This document shows, piece by piece, positions 35,283 to 44,701 of a stretch of 64,000 nt of DNA. Positions within the stretch are counted from its first letter, which is position 1, and each line of letters starts with the position of its first letter. The notes beneath the pieces are model-generated. The model saw nothing but the letters and a program-made list of their open reading frames with translations, was not told the DNA's origin and did no database searches. This DNA is from an uncultured Aquimarina sp. (GTDB lineage Bacteria > Bacteroidota > Bacteroidia > Flavobacteriales > Flavobacteriaceae), in contig NZ_CANLOZ010000001.1 of the NCBI RefSeq assembly GCF_947492965.1, positions 62,001-126,000 on the forward strand, read 5' to 3'. The position numbers were made by a program, and so were the translations under genes.

Positions 35283-36314
35283 TCAAAGCTTATCTTGTCC
35301 TCCAGTATCGGATTGGCCATATTCGGATTTATAGATTTGAACAACAATAAGAAAAAGGCTAATCAATAAAGGTCCGAAAATTAACCCTATAAATCCAAAA
35401 AGTGGTACACCAACTATCACTCCTATTAAAGTGATAATTGGGTGTACATTATCCAGTCTTTTTAATACAAATAAACGAACCAAATTATCAGAAGACCCAA
35501 CTACTACTAATCCGTATATTAGAATTCCCCATGCCTGAAAAGTTTCTCCGTTAGATAGCATTATCATGAAGATCGGAATAATAGCGATTAGCGTTCCTAT
35601 AAACGGAATCATAGAACCTACAGTTACAATCACAAACCAAAAAAGAGGATCTGGAATTCCAAAAATAAAAAAGCCAATTAGTGCCACCAATCCTTGGATA
35701 ATGGCAACCAATGGAATCCCTATGGCATTAGATCGTACCATCTTTTGACTTTCGTCTCCTATAATTTTTAGATTTCCGTCATTGATAGGAATGTATTCAA
35801 AAAGAGATTCTCTTAATTTCTTGCGGTTTGTAAGCATATAATACAATAAGAAATACATGATTCCGATAGCTATAAATACATTAAAAGTTCCACCTGCCAA
35901 ATTTTGAAGGTTTTCGGCAATCCATGAAGAAACATTATCTGGATCGATTTGAGAACTAATATCGTATCCAATTTGATGTTCCCAAGTATCTAATTGCTTT
36001 TTAACGGCGCGTATAAATTTTTCTGAGTTTTCGGTTACATTTCCAATTTTATTGCTCAACATTAAAATAAGTCCAATAATCGGAACTAATATTCCAACAA
36101 ATGATATTACTAATAATACACCAGCCGCAAGATCTGGATGCCATCCTTTTCTAACCAGAAGAACCATCCATTTTCGTAGTATTACATATATGGTAATTGC
36201 TCCAAGTATACCCGATAAATAAGGTAATATTTCTCTAAATATTAGCCCTCCTAATAATAGGATTAGCAAGAGGATAAAAATCTGCCTGATAATATTTGGG
36301 CTTATGTTTTTCAT
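35283..36314 (-). CDS. AI-2E (PerM) family transporter
   Basis: A 343-residue polytopic membrane protein with eight or so helices. GIMYFLLYYMLTNRKKLRES, SNAIGIPLVAIIQGLVALIG and IPFIGTLIAIIPIFMIML plus the terminal VPLFGFIGLIFGPLLISLFL are standard blocks of the AI-2E/PerM family. Members include AI-2 exporters and sodium/proton antiporters; the substrate here is open. It is followed upstream by an MscS channel and topoisomerase IB on the same strand, with 24 bases to the channel gene. Confidence 0.92.
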   Translation of the reverse strand: MKNISPNIIRQIFILLLILLLGGLIFREILPYLSGILGAITIYVILRKWMVLLVRKGWHPDLAAGVLLVISFVGILVPIIGLILMLSNKIGNVTENSEKFIRAVKKQLDTWEHQIGYDISSQIDPDNVSSWIAENLQNLAGGTFNVFIAIGIMYFLLYYMLTNRKKLRESLFEYIPINDGNLKIIGDESQKMVRSNAIGIPLVAIIQGLVALIGFFIFGIPDPLFWFVIVTVGSMIPFIGTLIAIIPIFMIMLSNGETFQAWGILIYGLVVVGSSDNLVRLFVLKRLDNVHPIITLIGVIVGVPLFGFIGLIFGPLLISLFLIVVQIYKSEYGQSDTGGQDKL

Positions 36315-36338
36315 ATGTTCAATATAGTGCTGTTTCTA

Positions 36339-37235
36339 TTATTGGTTTTTAGATACATCCTTTTCGTTACCAATAGTAAACTCTTTCGGGAAATCTAATG
36401 TACGGATTGGGAATGGAATATTAATATCATTTTCGTCATAAGCATCTTTTAATAACATCATAGTTTCGCTTTTTGCTTTAGCTACTTCTAACGCAGAGGT
36501 AGAATTAATCCAAAATCGCAACTCATAATTAATAGAGCTATCACCAAATTCTCTCCATAAAAACAAAACATCTTCTTTGTTTTCTACAGCGTCAAAATTA
36601 TTAACAATAGTATCTATAGTAAGTTTTTTAACAAACCTAAGGTCTGATTCATAGCCTACACCACATTCTAAAATAACTCTGGATTGCGATGTCGTAGAAT
36701 AGTTTTTAATCGGGTTTTCCACTACTAATTTATTTGGAATGTAAACTAGGTTGTTATCTACTTGTTTTATTGTTATTGCACGCAAATCAATATCTACAAC
36801 CTCTCCTTCATAATCATTCGTTTCTATCCAATCACCAAACTTTAAATTCTTTATGTAAGAGAGTACAATCCCAGAATAAGTATTTGCGAGTGCTCCTTGC
36901 AATGCTAAACCTACTGCCAAACCAGCTACTCCAGCACCAGCTAAAATAGTGTTAAGTGCTTTGCTAAGATTAAGTATCCCTAAAATTAAAAAAAGACCAA
37001 TTGCGATTACCAAAATAGAAATGATTTTGGATATCAAATTCTTCATAGAAGGTCTTAAGTTACTTTTATTAAGAACTCGTAATATTAATTTACTTATATA
37101 CTTAGAGGCGATCAATGATAATATGAAGACGAATATAGCTATTAAGACATTAGGAAGATTAACTACAATAGTATCCATCCAAGATCCTAATTTTTCAATC
37201 ATTTTATCCCAGGCGTCTATGAATTTTTTTTCCAT
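36339..37235 (-). CDS. MscS-type mechanosensitive channel 1
   Basis: A 298-residue protein. Three membrane helices lead to the pore signature GAGVAGLAVGLALQGALANT, followed by the beta domain (KFGDWIETNDYEGEVVDIDL, VYIPNKLVVENPIKNYST). MscS channels release small solutes on hypo-osmotic shock. The start shown overlaps the end of the topoisomerase gene by 32 bases; a second ATG at 37202 would avoid overlap. A second MscS protein is encoded at 50325. Confidence 0.92.
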   Translation of the reverse strand: MEKKFIDAWDKMIEKLGSWMDTIVVNLPNVLIAIFVFILSLIASKYISKLILRVLNKSNLRPSMKNLISKIISILVIAIGLFLILGILNLSKALNTILAGAGVAGLAVGLALQGALANTYSGIVLSYIKNLKFGDWIETNDYEGEVVDIDLRAITIKQVDNNLVYIPNKLVVENPIKNYSTTSQSRVILECGVGYESDLRFVKKLTIDTIVNNFDAVENKEDVLFLWREFGDSSINYELRFWINSTSALEVAKAKSETMMLLKDAYDENDINIPFPIRTLDFPKEFTIGNEKDVSKNQ

Positions 37236-38349
37236 TATTGTTATTTTTTTGTTTTGAAATCGTTTTTATGAAGTTGGGGGTATAATTCCTAATTAAGGAT
37301 AGCATATAGTACTCAGAGGTAGAGAAATGGTCTCTAGCAATAGTACATTCATGAATCTTATCGAAATATTGATGGATAGATCCATTTTCATAAGCTGATA
37401 CTAAAATTGGATGTACATAATGTTTTTTGCATACATTCCTGGAGTTGCCCAGACCCGTTGCAGCTGCATCATAAGCTTTCAGAATATTTTTTTTGACTTG
37501 TTTTTCTTTATTAGCAACACCTAAATCTAGGAGCTCTCCAAAAAACAATTTGTTGGCAGACCAAGTCCTAAAATCCTTTGCTGTAAACATGCTTCCAGAA
37601 ATATCGTGCAAGTAATTATTCACCATGCTGCTGTCTACTGTATGTTTTATTCCTTTTTGATCATAGAATTTGAATAATTCCCATCCAGGAATTTCTTCAC
37701 ATCGATTTACCAATCGGATTAATTTTTTGTTCCGCAAGGTGATAGAGTGTTTTTTGCCTTTTTTACCTGTAAATTCAAATTTTAACTTATCCTTTTCTAT
37801 CTGTAGGTGGCGAGATCTCATAGTAGACAATCCATATGTTTTGTTTCGTTTAGCATATTGAGTATTACCGATACGGATATGAGTCTCCTCCATGAGTCTT
37901 ATAATGAGTGCTAAAACCTTTTGTCGAGACCATTCTTTTAGTTCCAGATCTTTATCTACTTGTTTACGGATTTTAGGAAGTTGTTCTCCAAAATCCGACA
38001 TTTTGTAGAACTTTGTTTGACTTCTGATTTCTTTCCAAAGTGGATGATAACGGTACTGTTTTCTGTGCTTTTGATCTCTACCAGTAGCTTGTAAATGACC
38101 ATTTTTTATAGAAGTTATTCGTACATTCTTCCAATTAGGCGGGATTTTAAGGTTTTCAATTCTAAAGAGTTCATTTTTTTCAGATATAAGCTTGCCAGAT
38201 CTTTTGTATATAAATCTATTCCCGTCCTTATGACGGAAAATATCTAAATCACGGTCGTTTACATACAAGAGATTAAATTTATCAATCACTTGTTCCGGAT
38301 GCTTTATTAGCTGTTGTATAGAAGAGGTATTTGTAATTACTTCCTGCAT
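37204..38349 (-). CDS. DNA topoisomerase IB (poxvirus-like)
   Basis: A 381-residue type IB topoisomerase. The catalytic set is visible: Arg in EETHIRIGN (about 159), the lysine-bearing beta hairpin near KKGKKHSITLRNK, Arg261 in TAKDFRTWSANKLF, and the nucleophile Tyr311 in NVCKKHYVHPILV. Such enzymes relax supercoils through a 3'-phosphotyrosine intermediate and are scattered among bacteria, often beside stress genes. Here it is the first gene of a minus-strand set with MscS and AI-2E genes. Confidence 0.93.
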   Translation of the reverse strand: MQEVITNTSSIQQLIKHPEQVIDKFNLLYVNDRDLDIFRHKDGNRFIYKRSGKLISEKNELFRIENLKIPPNWKNVRITSIKNGHLQATGRDQKHRKQYRYHPLWKEIRSQTKFYKMSDFGEQLPKIRKQVDKDLELKEWSRQKVLALIIRLMEETHIRIGNTQYAKRNKTYGLSTMRSRHLQIEKDKLKFEFTGKKGKKHSITLRNKKLIRLVNRCEEIPGWELFKFYDQKGIKHTVDSSMVNNYLHDISGSMFTAKDFRTWSANKLFFGELLDLGVANKEKQVKKNILKAYDAAATGLGNSRNVCKKHYVHPILVSAYENGSIHQYFDKIHECTIARDHFSTSEYYMLSLIRNYTPNFIKTISKQKNNNNGKKIHRRLG

Positions 38350-38410
38350 AAATGAATACTATAAACTTTGGAATTATTGGTAAAAAGGGTAAGAGCATAT
38401 TTTTTAAACA

Positions 38411-38454
38411 AAAAATGACCTCTAATTATTTATTTAATAAAAGAGATCATTTTT
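38411..38454 (-). terminator. Terminator of the 38474 lipoprotein gene
   Basis: AAAAATGACCTCT pairs with AGAGATCATTTTT with one wobble around an 18-base AT-rich loop; the A-run on the plus strand gives a T-run on the minus strand. It lies 20 bases past the stop of the lipoprotein gene. Confidence 0.75.
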
Positions 38455-38473
38455 GATTAACCCTAATTATAAT

Positions 38474-39049
38474 CTATCTCGTGTAAATCACTTTTGTATT
38501 GTCTAAAGTAGATTTAAATTCAGCGATATCTTTTACATATTTATATTGATCGTTAAACACTTCATCTGGCTTTTCTCCAGCAATAATATGTTTTACATTT
38601 AGATCAGGAGCATTTAAAATTACTCTATCAGAAACGCGCATTGTTTTGTCTCCTATTTTTTGATCAGTTTCATTTAGCTCAGAAATAACATATAAATTAT
38701 TGTTTGTAGCTACGATTTCCTGAATTTCGATAGTATGTTCTTTATCACTTACTTCAGCTTCTACAGTTAATGTTAGTTCTTCTTTTTCTCCAGAGTTTGG
38801 CATGTCTACATCTACATAAGGTACTTCTACCTCTACTTCTTCCATCGCAATAACTACTTTAGGAACTTTTACTGTTTTGGTTTTGGTACCTACATTTACG
38901 TCAGCCCAATCCACATCAAAAGTTGGTAATTGTCCTGATTCGGTTTCCACATCTACATCCACTTCAGGCAACTTGGCCTCTTTTTTTTGTTGTACATCAC
39001 AACTACTCATTAAAAGGATAATCATAAATATCCCTATAAAATTTTTCAT
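38474..39049 (-). CDS. Secreted lipoprotein of unknown function
   Basis: A 191-residue protein with a lipoprotein signal (FMIILLMSSC, Cys17). The mature N-terminal half is rich in Val-Asp and Val-Glu pairs (LPEVDVDVETES, VEVEVPYVDVDMPN), then comes a compact C-terminal part ending VKDIAEFKSTLDNTKVIYT. No domain is recognised. It is a single gene bounded by its own terminator and a 298-base upstream gap. Stress-related expression is suggested by neighbours only. Confidence 0.75.
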   Translation of the reverse strand: MKNFIGIFMIILLMSSCDVQQKKEAKLPEVDVDVETESGQLPTFDVDWADVNVGTKTKTVKVPKVVIAMEEVEVEVPYVDVDMPNSGEKEELTLTVEAEVSDKEHTIEIQEIVATNNNLYVISELNETDQKIGDKTMRVSDRVILNAPDLNVKHIIAGEKPDEVFNDQYKYVKDIAEFKSTLDNTKVIYTR

Positions 39050-39347
39050 AATAAAAATGTTTAAAGATTAGAAATTTAAAAAAGCTATCTAGTAAGTTAC
39101 ATATCACATTTGCTCTAAAAATGTTTTTTTGAATTTTATATTATGGATAGCTCAATTTTATAGTTACAAAATTATAATGTGTACGGGCTAAAGGTGTGCG
39201 CATTTACGATTATGATTAACTGTTTTGAAAAAGTGCACTTTTAAAATTTTTCAGAATATGTTTTGGGTTAAAAATTGTGTCGATCGCATCTAAATGGGTA
39301 AAAATGATTAGAGAAATTGTGAGGGTATAATTAAAAAAGAATATATA

Positions 39348-40067
39348 ATGAGCGAAAAGAAGACCATGGACTATTCATTGCTAAAAGCAATCTATATCAA
39401 TTGCACCTTAAAAGATTCTTCGAAGCAAAGCCATACCGAAGGTCTTATGAAAGTATCTATGGATATTATGAAATCAGAAAATGTATCGGTAGAGTATTTG
39501 CGATTGGTAGATTATGAAATAGCTTATGGATTGATGCCAGATATGAAGGAAGAAGGAAAAGAAAAGGACGATTGGCCAGAAATTTATCAAAAAATAATGG
39601 AAGCAGATATCATCGTTATAGGAACCCCCATCTGGTTAGGAGAAAAATCATCTGTTGCAACTAAATTAATTGAAAGGTTATATGGAATGAGTGGAGAAAT
39701 GAATGATAAAGGGCAATATATATATTATGGTAAAGTAGGAGGATGTGTTATCACTGGAAACGAAGATGGAATTAAGCATTGCGCAATGGGAATTTTATAT
39801 GCTCTTCAGCATTTAGGGTTTTCAATTCCTCCACAGGCAGATTGTGGGTGGATAGGAGAAGCAGGTCCTGGACCAAGTTATTTAGATGAGGAGTCGAATG
39901 CAAAGAATAATGAATTTACAAATAGGAATACCACATTTATGACCTATAATTTATTAAACCTAGCCTATATTTTGAACAAAGAAAATGGATTTCCGGCTTA
40001 TGGCAATTCTAGAAAAGACTGGGACAATGGTAATAGATGGAGTTTTGATAATCCCGAATACCGTTAA
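39348..40067 (+). CDS. Flavodoxin-like NAD(P)H-dependent FMN reductase family protein
   Basis: A 239-residue protein of the NADPH-dependent FMN reductase/flavodoxin-fold family: AIYINCTLKDSSKQSHTEGL is the flavin phosphate-binding start, IIVIGTPIWLGEKSSVATKL and GGCVITGNEDGIKHCAMGIL are the further cofactor loops. The C-terminal FDNPEYR tail is common in members from soil and marine bacteria. It lies 20 bases upstream of the DUF2254 gene and may share its operon. Substrate unknown. Confidence 0.88.
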   Translation: MSEKKTMDYSLLKAIYINCTLKDSSKQSHTEGLMKVSMDIMKSENVSVEYLRLVDYEIAYGLMPDMKEEGKEKDDWPEIYQKIMEADIIVIGTPIWLGEKSSVATKLIERLYGMSGEMNDKGQYIYYGKVGGCVITGNEDGIKHCAMGILYALQHLGFSIPPQADCGWIGEAGPGPSYLDEESNAKNNEFTNRNTTFMTYNLLNLAYILNKENGFPAYGNSRKDWDNGNRWSFDNPEYR

Positions 40068-40086
40068 GAACAATTGAGTTGGTATT

Positions 40087-41364
40087 ATGAAATCTACATT
40101 AAAGTTTTTTAAAAGGATAAAGAGTACTATATTTCATAGTATTGCATTTTATCCTGTGTTGATTAGTACTGGGTTTTTGTTTCTTGCAATTGCGCTATTA
40201 TTTGCAGAAAATTTAGAAGTCATTAATTCTTTTAAAAAAAAAGTTCCCTATCTTTTAGTGCAAGATAATGAGACGGCTAGAACAATTCTTTCTACGTTAT
40301 TTGGTGGCATATTGTCACTAACAGTATTTAGTTTTACCATGGTAATGGTAGTTCTTAACCAAGCTTCTTCTAATTTTTCACCAAGACTGCTGCCTGGATT
40401 AATCTCCAACAAAAAACATCAAATTATTTTAGGTTTCTATATTGGAACAATTTTGTATACAATAATTGTGTTAATGTCCATGGGAGCATATGGCTCATCT
40501 TCAAACTTGGTTGGTTTTTCGGTGATGGTTGCAGCGGTATTGGGAACATTTTGTATCGGGTTGTTTGTATATTTTATTCATAGCATATCACAAGCTATAC
40601 AAATACATAACATTATTGATAAAATTTATATATCTAGTTCCAAATTACTAAGAAAAGAAAAAACAGAACAAGAGGATAACCTGGTTAAAAGCCACAATAT
40701 ATCAGATAAATATTGGAAAGTTGTATACAGTAATAAAACGGGTTATTACCGATCTTTCGATATTGAACTACTAAAAGATTCCCTAAAAAGTAAAGAAAAT
40801 ATAATTGAAATTATTCCATATCCAGATCAACATATCTGGAAAGGAGATCCAGTGCTTATTATCAAAGAACCTATTTCTAAAGAAGAATTAGAATCTTTAC
40901 ACATTTGTTTATATATTCTATCTAATCGTCACCAAGATGATAGTGGTGTGGGTGGGATGATAAAATTAACAGAAGTAGCGGTAAAAGCCTTGTCTCCAGG
41001 AATTAATGACCCTGGAACTGCTATTAATGCTATTTCTAAGTTAGGACAATTGGTAGAAAAAGCATTAAAAATTAAACCAAAAACCTTTTTTTGTGTACCT
41101 AACTGTGACATTACTGTTGTACATAATAAAATAAGCGCTTTAGAATTAATGCGTGTGGTGATCCAACCGATTCGTATGTATGCAAAAGCAGATAGTTCAG
41201 TTTCTTATGAGCTTTTAAATGCTTTGGTTTTTATAAGAGATAGTAAAGAGATTTATACAGGCTATGTAGCAGCCATACAAAATGAAATTATCTCATTAGT
41301 TAGCGATTTAAACAATAATATCAGCAATGATAAGGATCTAAAACGTATCTTAGAGTTGTTATAA
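40087..41364 (+). CDS. DUF2254 membrane protein
   Basis: A 425-residue protein with about four N-terminal membrane helices, including LSLTVFSFTMVMVVLNQASS followed by the FSPRLLPGL motif diagnostic of DUF2254. The cytosolic C-terminal half contains LTEVAVKALSPGINDPGTAI, the other conserved block. The function of the family is not established. It sits between the flavodoxin-like gene and the DUF2652 gene with gaps of 19 and 14 bases, so the three are probably one operon. Confidence 0.92.
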   Translation: MKSTLKFFKRIKSTIFHSIAFYPVLISTGFLFLAIALLFAENLEVINSFKKKVPYLLVQDNETARTILSTLFGGILSLTVFSFTMVMVVLNQASSNFSPRLLPGLISNKKHQIILGFYIGTILYTIIVLMSMGAYGSSSNLVGFSVMVAAVLGTFCIGLFVYFIHSISQAIQIHNIIDKIYISSSKLLRKEKTEQEDNLVKSHNISDKYWKVVYSNKTGYYRSFDIELLKDSLKSKENIIEIIPYPDQHIWKGDPVLIIKEPISKEELESLHICLYILSNRHQDDSGVGGMIKLTEVAVKALSPGINDPGTAINAISKLGQLVEKALKIKPKTFFCVPNCDITVVHNKISALELMRVVIQPIRMYAKADSSVSYELLNALVFIRDSKEIYTGYVAAIQNEIISLVSDLNNNISNDKDLKRILELL

Positions 41365-41378
41365 AATAGAACAATTCC

Positions 41379-41975
41379 ATGCAGGCAGAACCAACATTAA
41401 TTTGTATTCCGGATATCAGCGGATTTACACAATTTATGAGTACAACTGATATAGAATTAAGTTCAAAAGTTATACCTGCGCTACTAAATAGAGTGATTTA
41501 TGCGAATAAATTAGATCTTAGAGTTTCAGAAATTGAAGGAGATGCAATTTTGTTTTATAAAACGGGACCATTACCTACGTTTACAGAGCTGGTCAATCAA
41601 TGTCGATTATTTTATACAGAATTCTACGAACAACTAAAAATACTTCATAAAAAGTACAAAAACAGTAATCAAGGTAAGAGTATTCCTGATATGCTTGGTC
41701 TTAAAATTGTTTTACATTATGGCCGTGAGATAAGTTCGGTTCCTATAGGTAAAAACATAAAACTAATGGGGGAAGATGTGATTATTGCACATAGATTATT
41801 AAAAAACAAAGTACCAATAGATGAATATATATTACTTTCAGAAAACTTACGCTCTCAATACAAAGAGAACACAATCGAACGTAATTTTGGTTGGGGAGAA
41901 CTTCACGATCGCAAAGCTGAATATAAACATATAGGTGAAATTAATTATAGTTATATCGATCTGCGCCCTCTATAA
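41379..41975 (+). CDS. DUF2652 protein with nucleotide-cyclase-like fold
   Basis: A 198-residue protein. IPDISGFTQFM (Asp12) and SEIEGDAILFY (Asp55) match the two metal-binding aspartate segments of class III nucleotidyl cyclases, and GEDVIIAHRLL corresponds to the cyclase VN-x-A-x-R segment with Ile in place of the transition-state Asn. The lysine/aspartate pair that selects ATP or GTP is not obvious. It is therefore cyclase-like, but activity is doubtful. It ends the putative three-gene operon starting at 39348. Confidence 0.8.
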   Translation: MQAEPTLICIPDISGFTQFMSTTDIELSSKVIPALLNRVIYANKLDLRVSEIEGDAILFYKTGPLPTFTELVNQCRLFYTEFYEQLKILHKKYKNSNQGKSIPDMLGLKIVLHYGREISSVPIGKNIKLMGEDVIIAHRLLKNKVPIDEYILLSENLRSQYKENTIERNFGWGELHDRKAEYKHIGEINYSYIDLRPL

Positions 41976-42143
41976 TTAAAATACTAAGATTTTAAGATGA
42001 TCTATCTATTTTATAATTGAATTGGAATTATTTACATTTTTGAAATTAAATCTTTTCAACTACTACATCACGATAATATTTCCTGCCTTACAATAGAGTT
42101 AAGATAAATGGTATATGAGCAAAAGAACCGTGCTTATACACAA

Positions 42144-42151
42144 TATCTTTG
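42144..42151 (+). promoter_or_regulatory. Candidate -7 promoter element for dps
   Basis: TATCTTTG matches TAnnTTTG and lies 65 bases upstream of the Dps start codon. No clear TTG lies at the expected upstream distance, so this is a half-match only. Confidence 0.3.
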
Positions 42152-42215
42152 TAATGAGAGTAATAAGAAAGACTTATGCTCCTCAAAGATTACTAATTAA
42201 TAATAAAATAAGACT

Positions 42216-42719
42216 ATGAATTATTTGAATATAGAAGAAAAAAAATTGCTGCCAGTAGTACTAGAGCTAAATGTTTTATTAGCAGATTACAATTTATATT
42301 ATCAAAAATTAAGAGGGTTTCATTGGAATATCCTTGGAAAAAACTTTTTTGATTTGCACGTAAAATTTGAAGAGTTGTATAATGATGCGAAAGTTAAAAT
42401 CGACGAAATAGCAGAACGTATCTTAACATTACAACACCATCCTGCTAGTAGATTACAAGAATATTTGAAATTATCAGATATCGAAGAGGTATCTTCTTCC
42501 TCAATGAAGGATACAGAAATGATCGAAGAACTTCTAAAAGATCATGTGAAGATTCTTACACAAATGAAAGTAATATTGAAACATTCAGAAGAAGCTGGTG
42601 ATGAGGGAACGATTGATATGATTGGAGCTTATATAAGAGAACTAGAGAAATTTAGTTGGATGTTAAATGCTTGGTCAAAAAGTACTTCAGATAATTTAGA
42701 CACCAGTCTTATTAAATAA
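42216..42719 (+). CDS. dps: Dps-family DNA-binding ferritin
   Basis: A 167-residue protein of the Dps family. LLADYNLYYQKLRGFHWNIL and FFDLHVKFEELYNDAKVKID carry the ferroxidase-site residues (the His of FHWN, the Asp/Glu of the second segment), and the DEIAERILTLQHHPA helix follows. Dps forms a 12-mer that oxidises iron with peroxide and shields DNA in stationary phase or stress. It is the only gene between the DUF2652 operon and a secreted protein of unknown function. Confidence 0.93.
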   Translation: MNYLNIEEKKLLPVVLELNVLLADYNLYYQKLRGFHWNILGKNFFDLHVKFEELYNDAKVKIDEIAERILTLQHHPASRLQEYLKLSDIEEVSSSSMKDTEMIEELLKDHVKILTQMKVILKHSEEAGDEGTIDMIGAYIRELEKFSWMLNAWSKSTSDNLDTSLIK

Positions 42720-42766
42720 GAATTAACACAACAGAATAGAGTAATAATAACTAAAAATCGCAAAAC

Positions 42767-43234
42767 ATGAATATTTTAAAAACATTGATGATAATTGTCT
42801 TAAGTTTTTCTATGACAAATATGATCGCACAAAGTAACTCACAAACTGTAGAAACAAAAACAACCAAAACGTTTGAGTTTAAAAAAGACGGAAAAACGAT
42901 TCCATACAGAGTAACAGTGTACAGAACAAGTAATACGCCTCTAAAACTTAAGAAGACAGATAAGAGTAAGTTGAATCAGGAAAGAAAGAGCATGAATGAG
43001 CAAGTAACTAAGCTAATTTATGTTGATAACGATCAATGGGATGATTATGACAAGTACATTGTTTTACGTTACGAAAAAGATCCTAATGATAGTTTCGAAT
43101 TAAAGCCAACTGACAAAGGTTTTAAAGTGGTAGTGGATCAAAAAAATGTAGAGTACATTTTTGGAGAAGGTCTATATTTTGTAAACAATGAAGACAAAGA
43201 CTTCTTTTTTGTAGACGAATTTGATACCATCTAG
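42767..43234 (+). CDS. Secreted protein of unknown function
   Basis: A 155-residue protein with signal peptide (LMIIVLSFSMTNMIAQS). The mature part is highly charged and likely beta-rich (EFKKDGKTIPYRVTVYRTSN, VDNDQWDDYDKYIVLRYEKD) and no family is recognised. It starts 47 bases after dps on the same strand and is followed by a strong terminator, so it may be co-transcribed with dps. Confidence 0.7.
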   Translation: MNILKTLMIIVLSFSMTNMIAQSNSQTVETKTTKTFEFKKDGKTIPYRVTVYRTSNTPLKLKKTDKSKLNQERKSMNEQVTKLIYVDNDQWDDYDKYIVLRYEKDPNDSFELKPTDKGFKVVVDQKNVEYIFGEGLYFVNNEDKDFFFVDEFDTI

Positions 43235-43260
43235 GAGATCATAACATATCAAAACTAATT

Positions 43261-43289
43261 TAAAGACTCTCGTCAATCGAGAGTCTTTA
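43261..43289 (+). terminator. Terminator after the dps-linked secreted protein
   Basis: TAAAGACTCTCG and CGAGAGTCTTTA form a perfect 12-bp stem with a five-base loop, followed by a T-rich GTTGTTTT tail, 26 bases past the stop codon. Confidence 0.85.
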
Positions 43290-43369
43290 GTTGTTTTGCT
43301 AAAAAAAAGATTTTTTTATTTAACAAATATTTACAACCTTACTCTAAAATGTAAGCAAGATCGTTTTAT

Positions 43370-43377
43370 TATTTTTG
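43370..43377 (+). promoter_or_regulatory. Candidate -7 promoter element for AraC paralogue 4
   Basis: TATTTTTG matches TAnnTTTG and lies 48 bases before the ATG at 43425. A CTAAAATGTA string about 25 bases upstream is shared with the palindrome at 30796-30819. Confidence 0.35.
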
Positions 43378-43424
43378 TTAAAAACTTAAACAAGTCATAA
43401 AGTTCTTTCTAAATAAACCCTATT

Positions 43425-44486
43425 ATGTATAGTTATTCTAACCAGGCATTAGAAATTAATGTCACAGCCAAAGATACTGCAGGTACTGTTAAACAAATTC
43501 AAGAAGTTATTGGCGGTACCATCGAAGAGCGATGGGGAGAGTTTACACTTATCGTAAATAACCTTAACGCCCACGGTTCTATACGATTCATCACATTTGA
43601 TTGGGGAGTTAGTTTGTTAGAATATGATATTATCTTCCATAAAGAGGTTGTTCTTATTATGGATGCCTCTGAATATAATCCAATTCATTTTGCATATTGC
43701 CTCACTGGATTTTGTGGTCATCGTTTTGGTTATCAGAAGGAGATACATACGCTCGAGAAATTTCAGTCAGTTATCATAACCAGTAGAGATGGTGGTTACA
43801 ACTATGGATACTTTCCTAAAGAAGAAAAGCTGGAAATTAATGTCATACAAATAGCTAGAAAAAAATACCTGAAGAAGAAGCTTAATAATGTTTCTCAATT
43901 AAATGAGAAACTATATCAGGTTTTTATGGATGAAGATCATGAAAAAGCTTTTGCCTATTTCGGCACCTATAATCTTAGATTAGCAGATAAAATATCAGCT
44001 TTGAGAAAGATAAAGCAAAAAGGGATGATTCGAATTTTGCAAATCGAAGGAATGGTATATCAAATTCTTTCAATGCATATACAGCAGCATGATAGAGCTA
44101 TGAAAAAAGAGGTGTTACCTACTACCTTATTAAGAAGAGAGTTGACTATTATTCGTAGGCTTGCTAAGAAAATTATTAATAATGTATCGAAGGATTATTC
44201 TTTGGAACAATTATCCGAAGAAAGTGGATTGTCCCAAGCAAAATTACAAGAAGGTTTTAAAGTGTTATATACGAGAACAGTGACAGAATATATTCGTCAC
44301 GTTCGGTTAGAAGTAGCTAGAGATCTTATTAGATCTACGGATATGAATATCTCGGAAGTTGTGTATTCTATTGGTTTTAGTAGTAGAAGTTATTTCTCCA
44401 AAATTTTTAAAGAGAAGTATAATATCAGTCCTAATGATTTTAAAAATAGTGTAGAAAGGCCAGTTGAACAAATTATGGCAAGCTAA
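43425..44486 (+). CDS. AraC-family regulator, paralogue 4
   Basis: A 353-residue regulator. The N-terminal domain carries EERWGEFTLIVNN, GSIRFITFDWGVSLLEYD and YFGTYNLRLADKIS, the shared blocks of this paralogue set; the C-terminal AraC domain (about 240-340) has QLSEESGLSQAKLQEGFKVL and ISEVVYSIGFSSRSYFSKIF. The N-terminal part has no membrane helix, so it is a cytosolic sensor domain. It converges with the holin/YtxH operon. Confidence 0.92.
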   Translation: MYSYSNQALEINVTAKDTAGTVKQIQEVIGGTIEERWGEFTLIVNNLNAHGSIRFITFDWGVSLLEYDIIFHKEVVLIMDASEYNPIHFAYCLTGFCGHRFGYQKEIHTLEKFQSVIITSRDGGYNYGYFPKEEKLEINVIQIARKKYLKKKLNNVSQLNEKLYQVFMDEDHEKAFAYFGTYNLRLADKISALRKIKQKGMIRILQIEGMVYQILSMHIQQHDRAMKKEVLPTTLLRRELTIIRRLAKKIINNVSKDYSLEQLSEESGLSQAKLQEGFKVLYTRTVTEYIRHVRLEVARDLIRSTDMNISEVVYSIGFSSRSYFSKIFKEKYNISPNDFKNSVERPVEQIMAS

Positions 44487-44492
44487 ACGCTG

Positions 44493-44696
44493 TTATTTAA
44501 AAATCTTACGGATTAAATATAATATTCCGTACTTTTTAACAGCACTAAGTATTGTAGAAACCCATTGATTTGGCAATAAATCTTGTTTTAATTGATCTTT
44601 TGTTACTTTCATTTCCTCAATACAAATTTGTCGTTGTAAATTGAGAACTTTCAAGTCTTTTTGGATTTCGCTAAATGAAGTATATTCTTTTCTCAT
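44493..44696 (-). CDS. Small protein of the YtxH/holin operon (DUF6327-like)
   Basis: Sixty-seven residues: a helical N-terminus (YTSFSEIQKDLKVLNLQRQI) and a C-terminal amphipathic or membrane-touching segment (STILSAVKKYGILYLIRKIF). The initial YxSFxEIxxDLKxLxLQRQI pattern resembles DUF6327 proteins, which accompany YtxH and holin-like genes in flavobacteria (from memory). It is the third gene of a tight three-gene minus-strand operon. Confidence 0.7.
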   Translation of the reverse strand: MRKEYTSFSEIQKDLKVLNLQRQICIEEMKVTKDQLKQDLLPNQWVSTILSAVKKYGILYLIRKIFK

Positions 44697-44701
44697 AGTT
44701 T

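Noticed and set aside
36949..37257. Plus-strand frame of 102 codons across the MscS start
   Set aside because: It is antisense to the MscS membrane helices and lacks any independent support.
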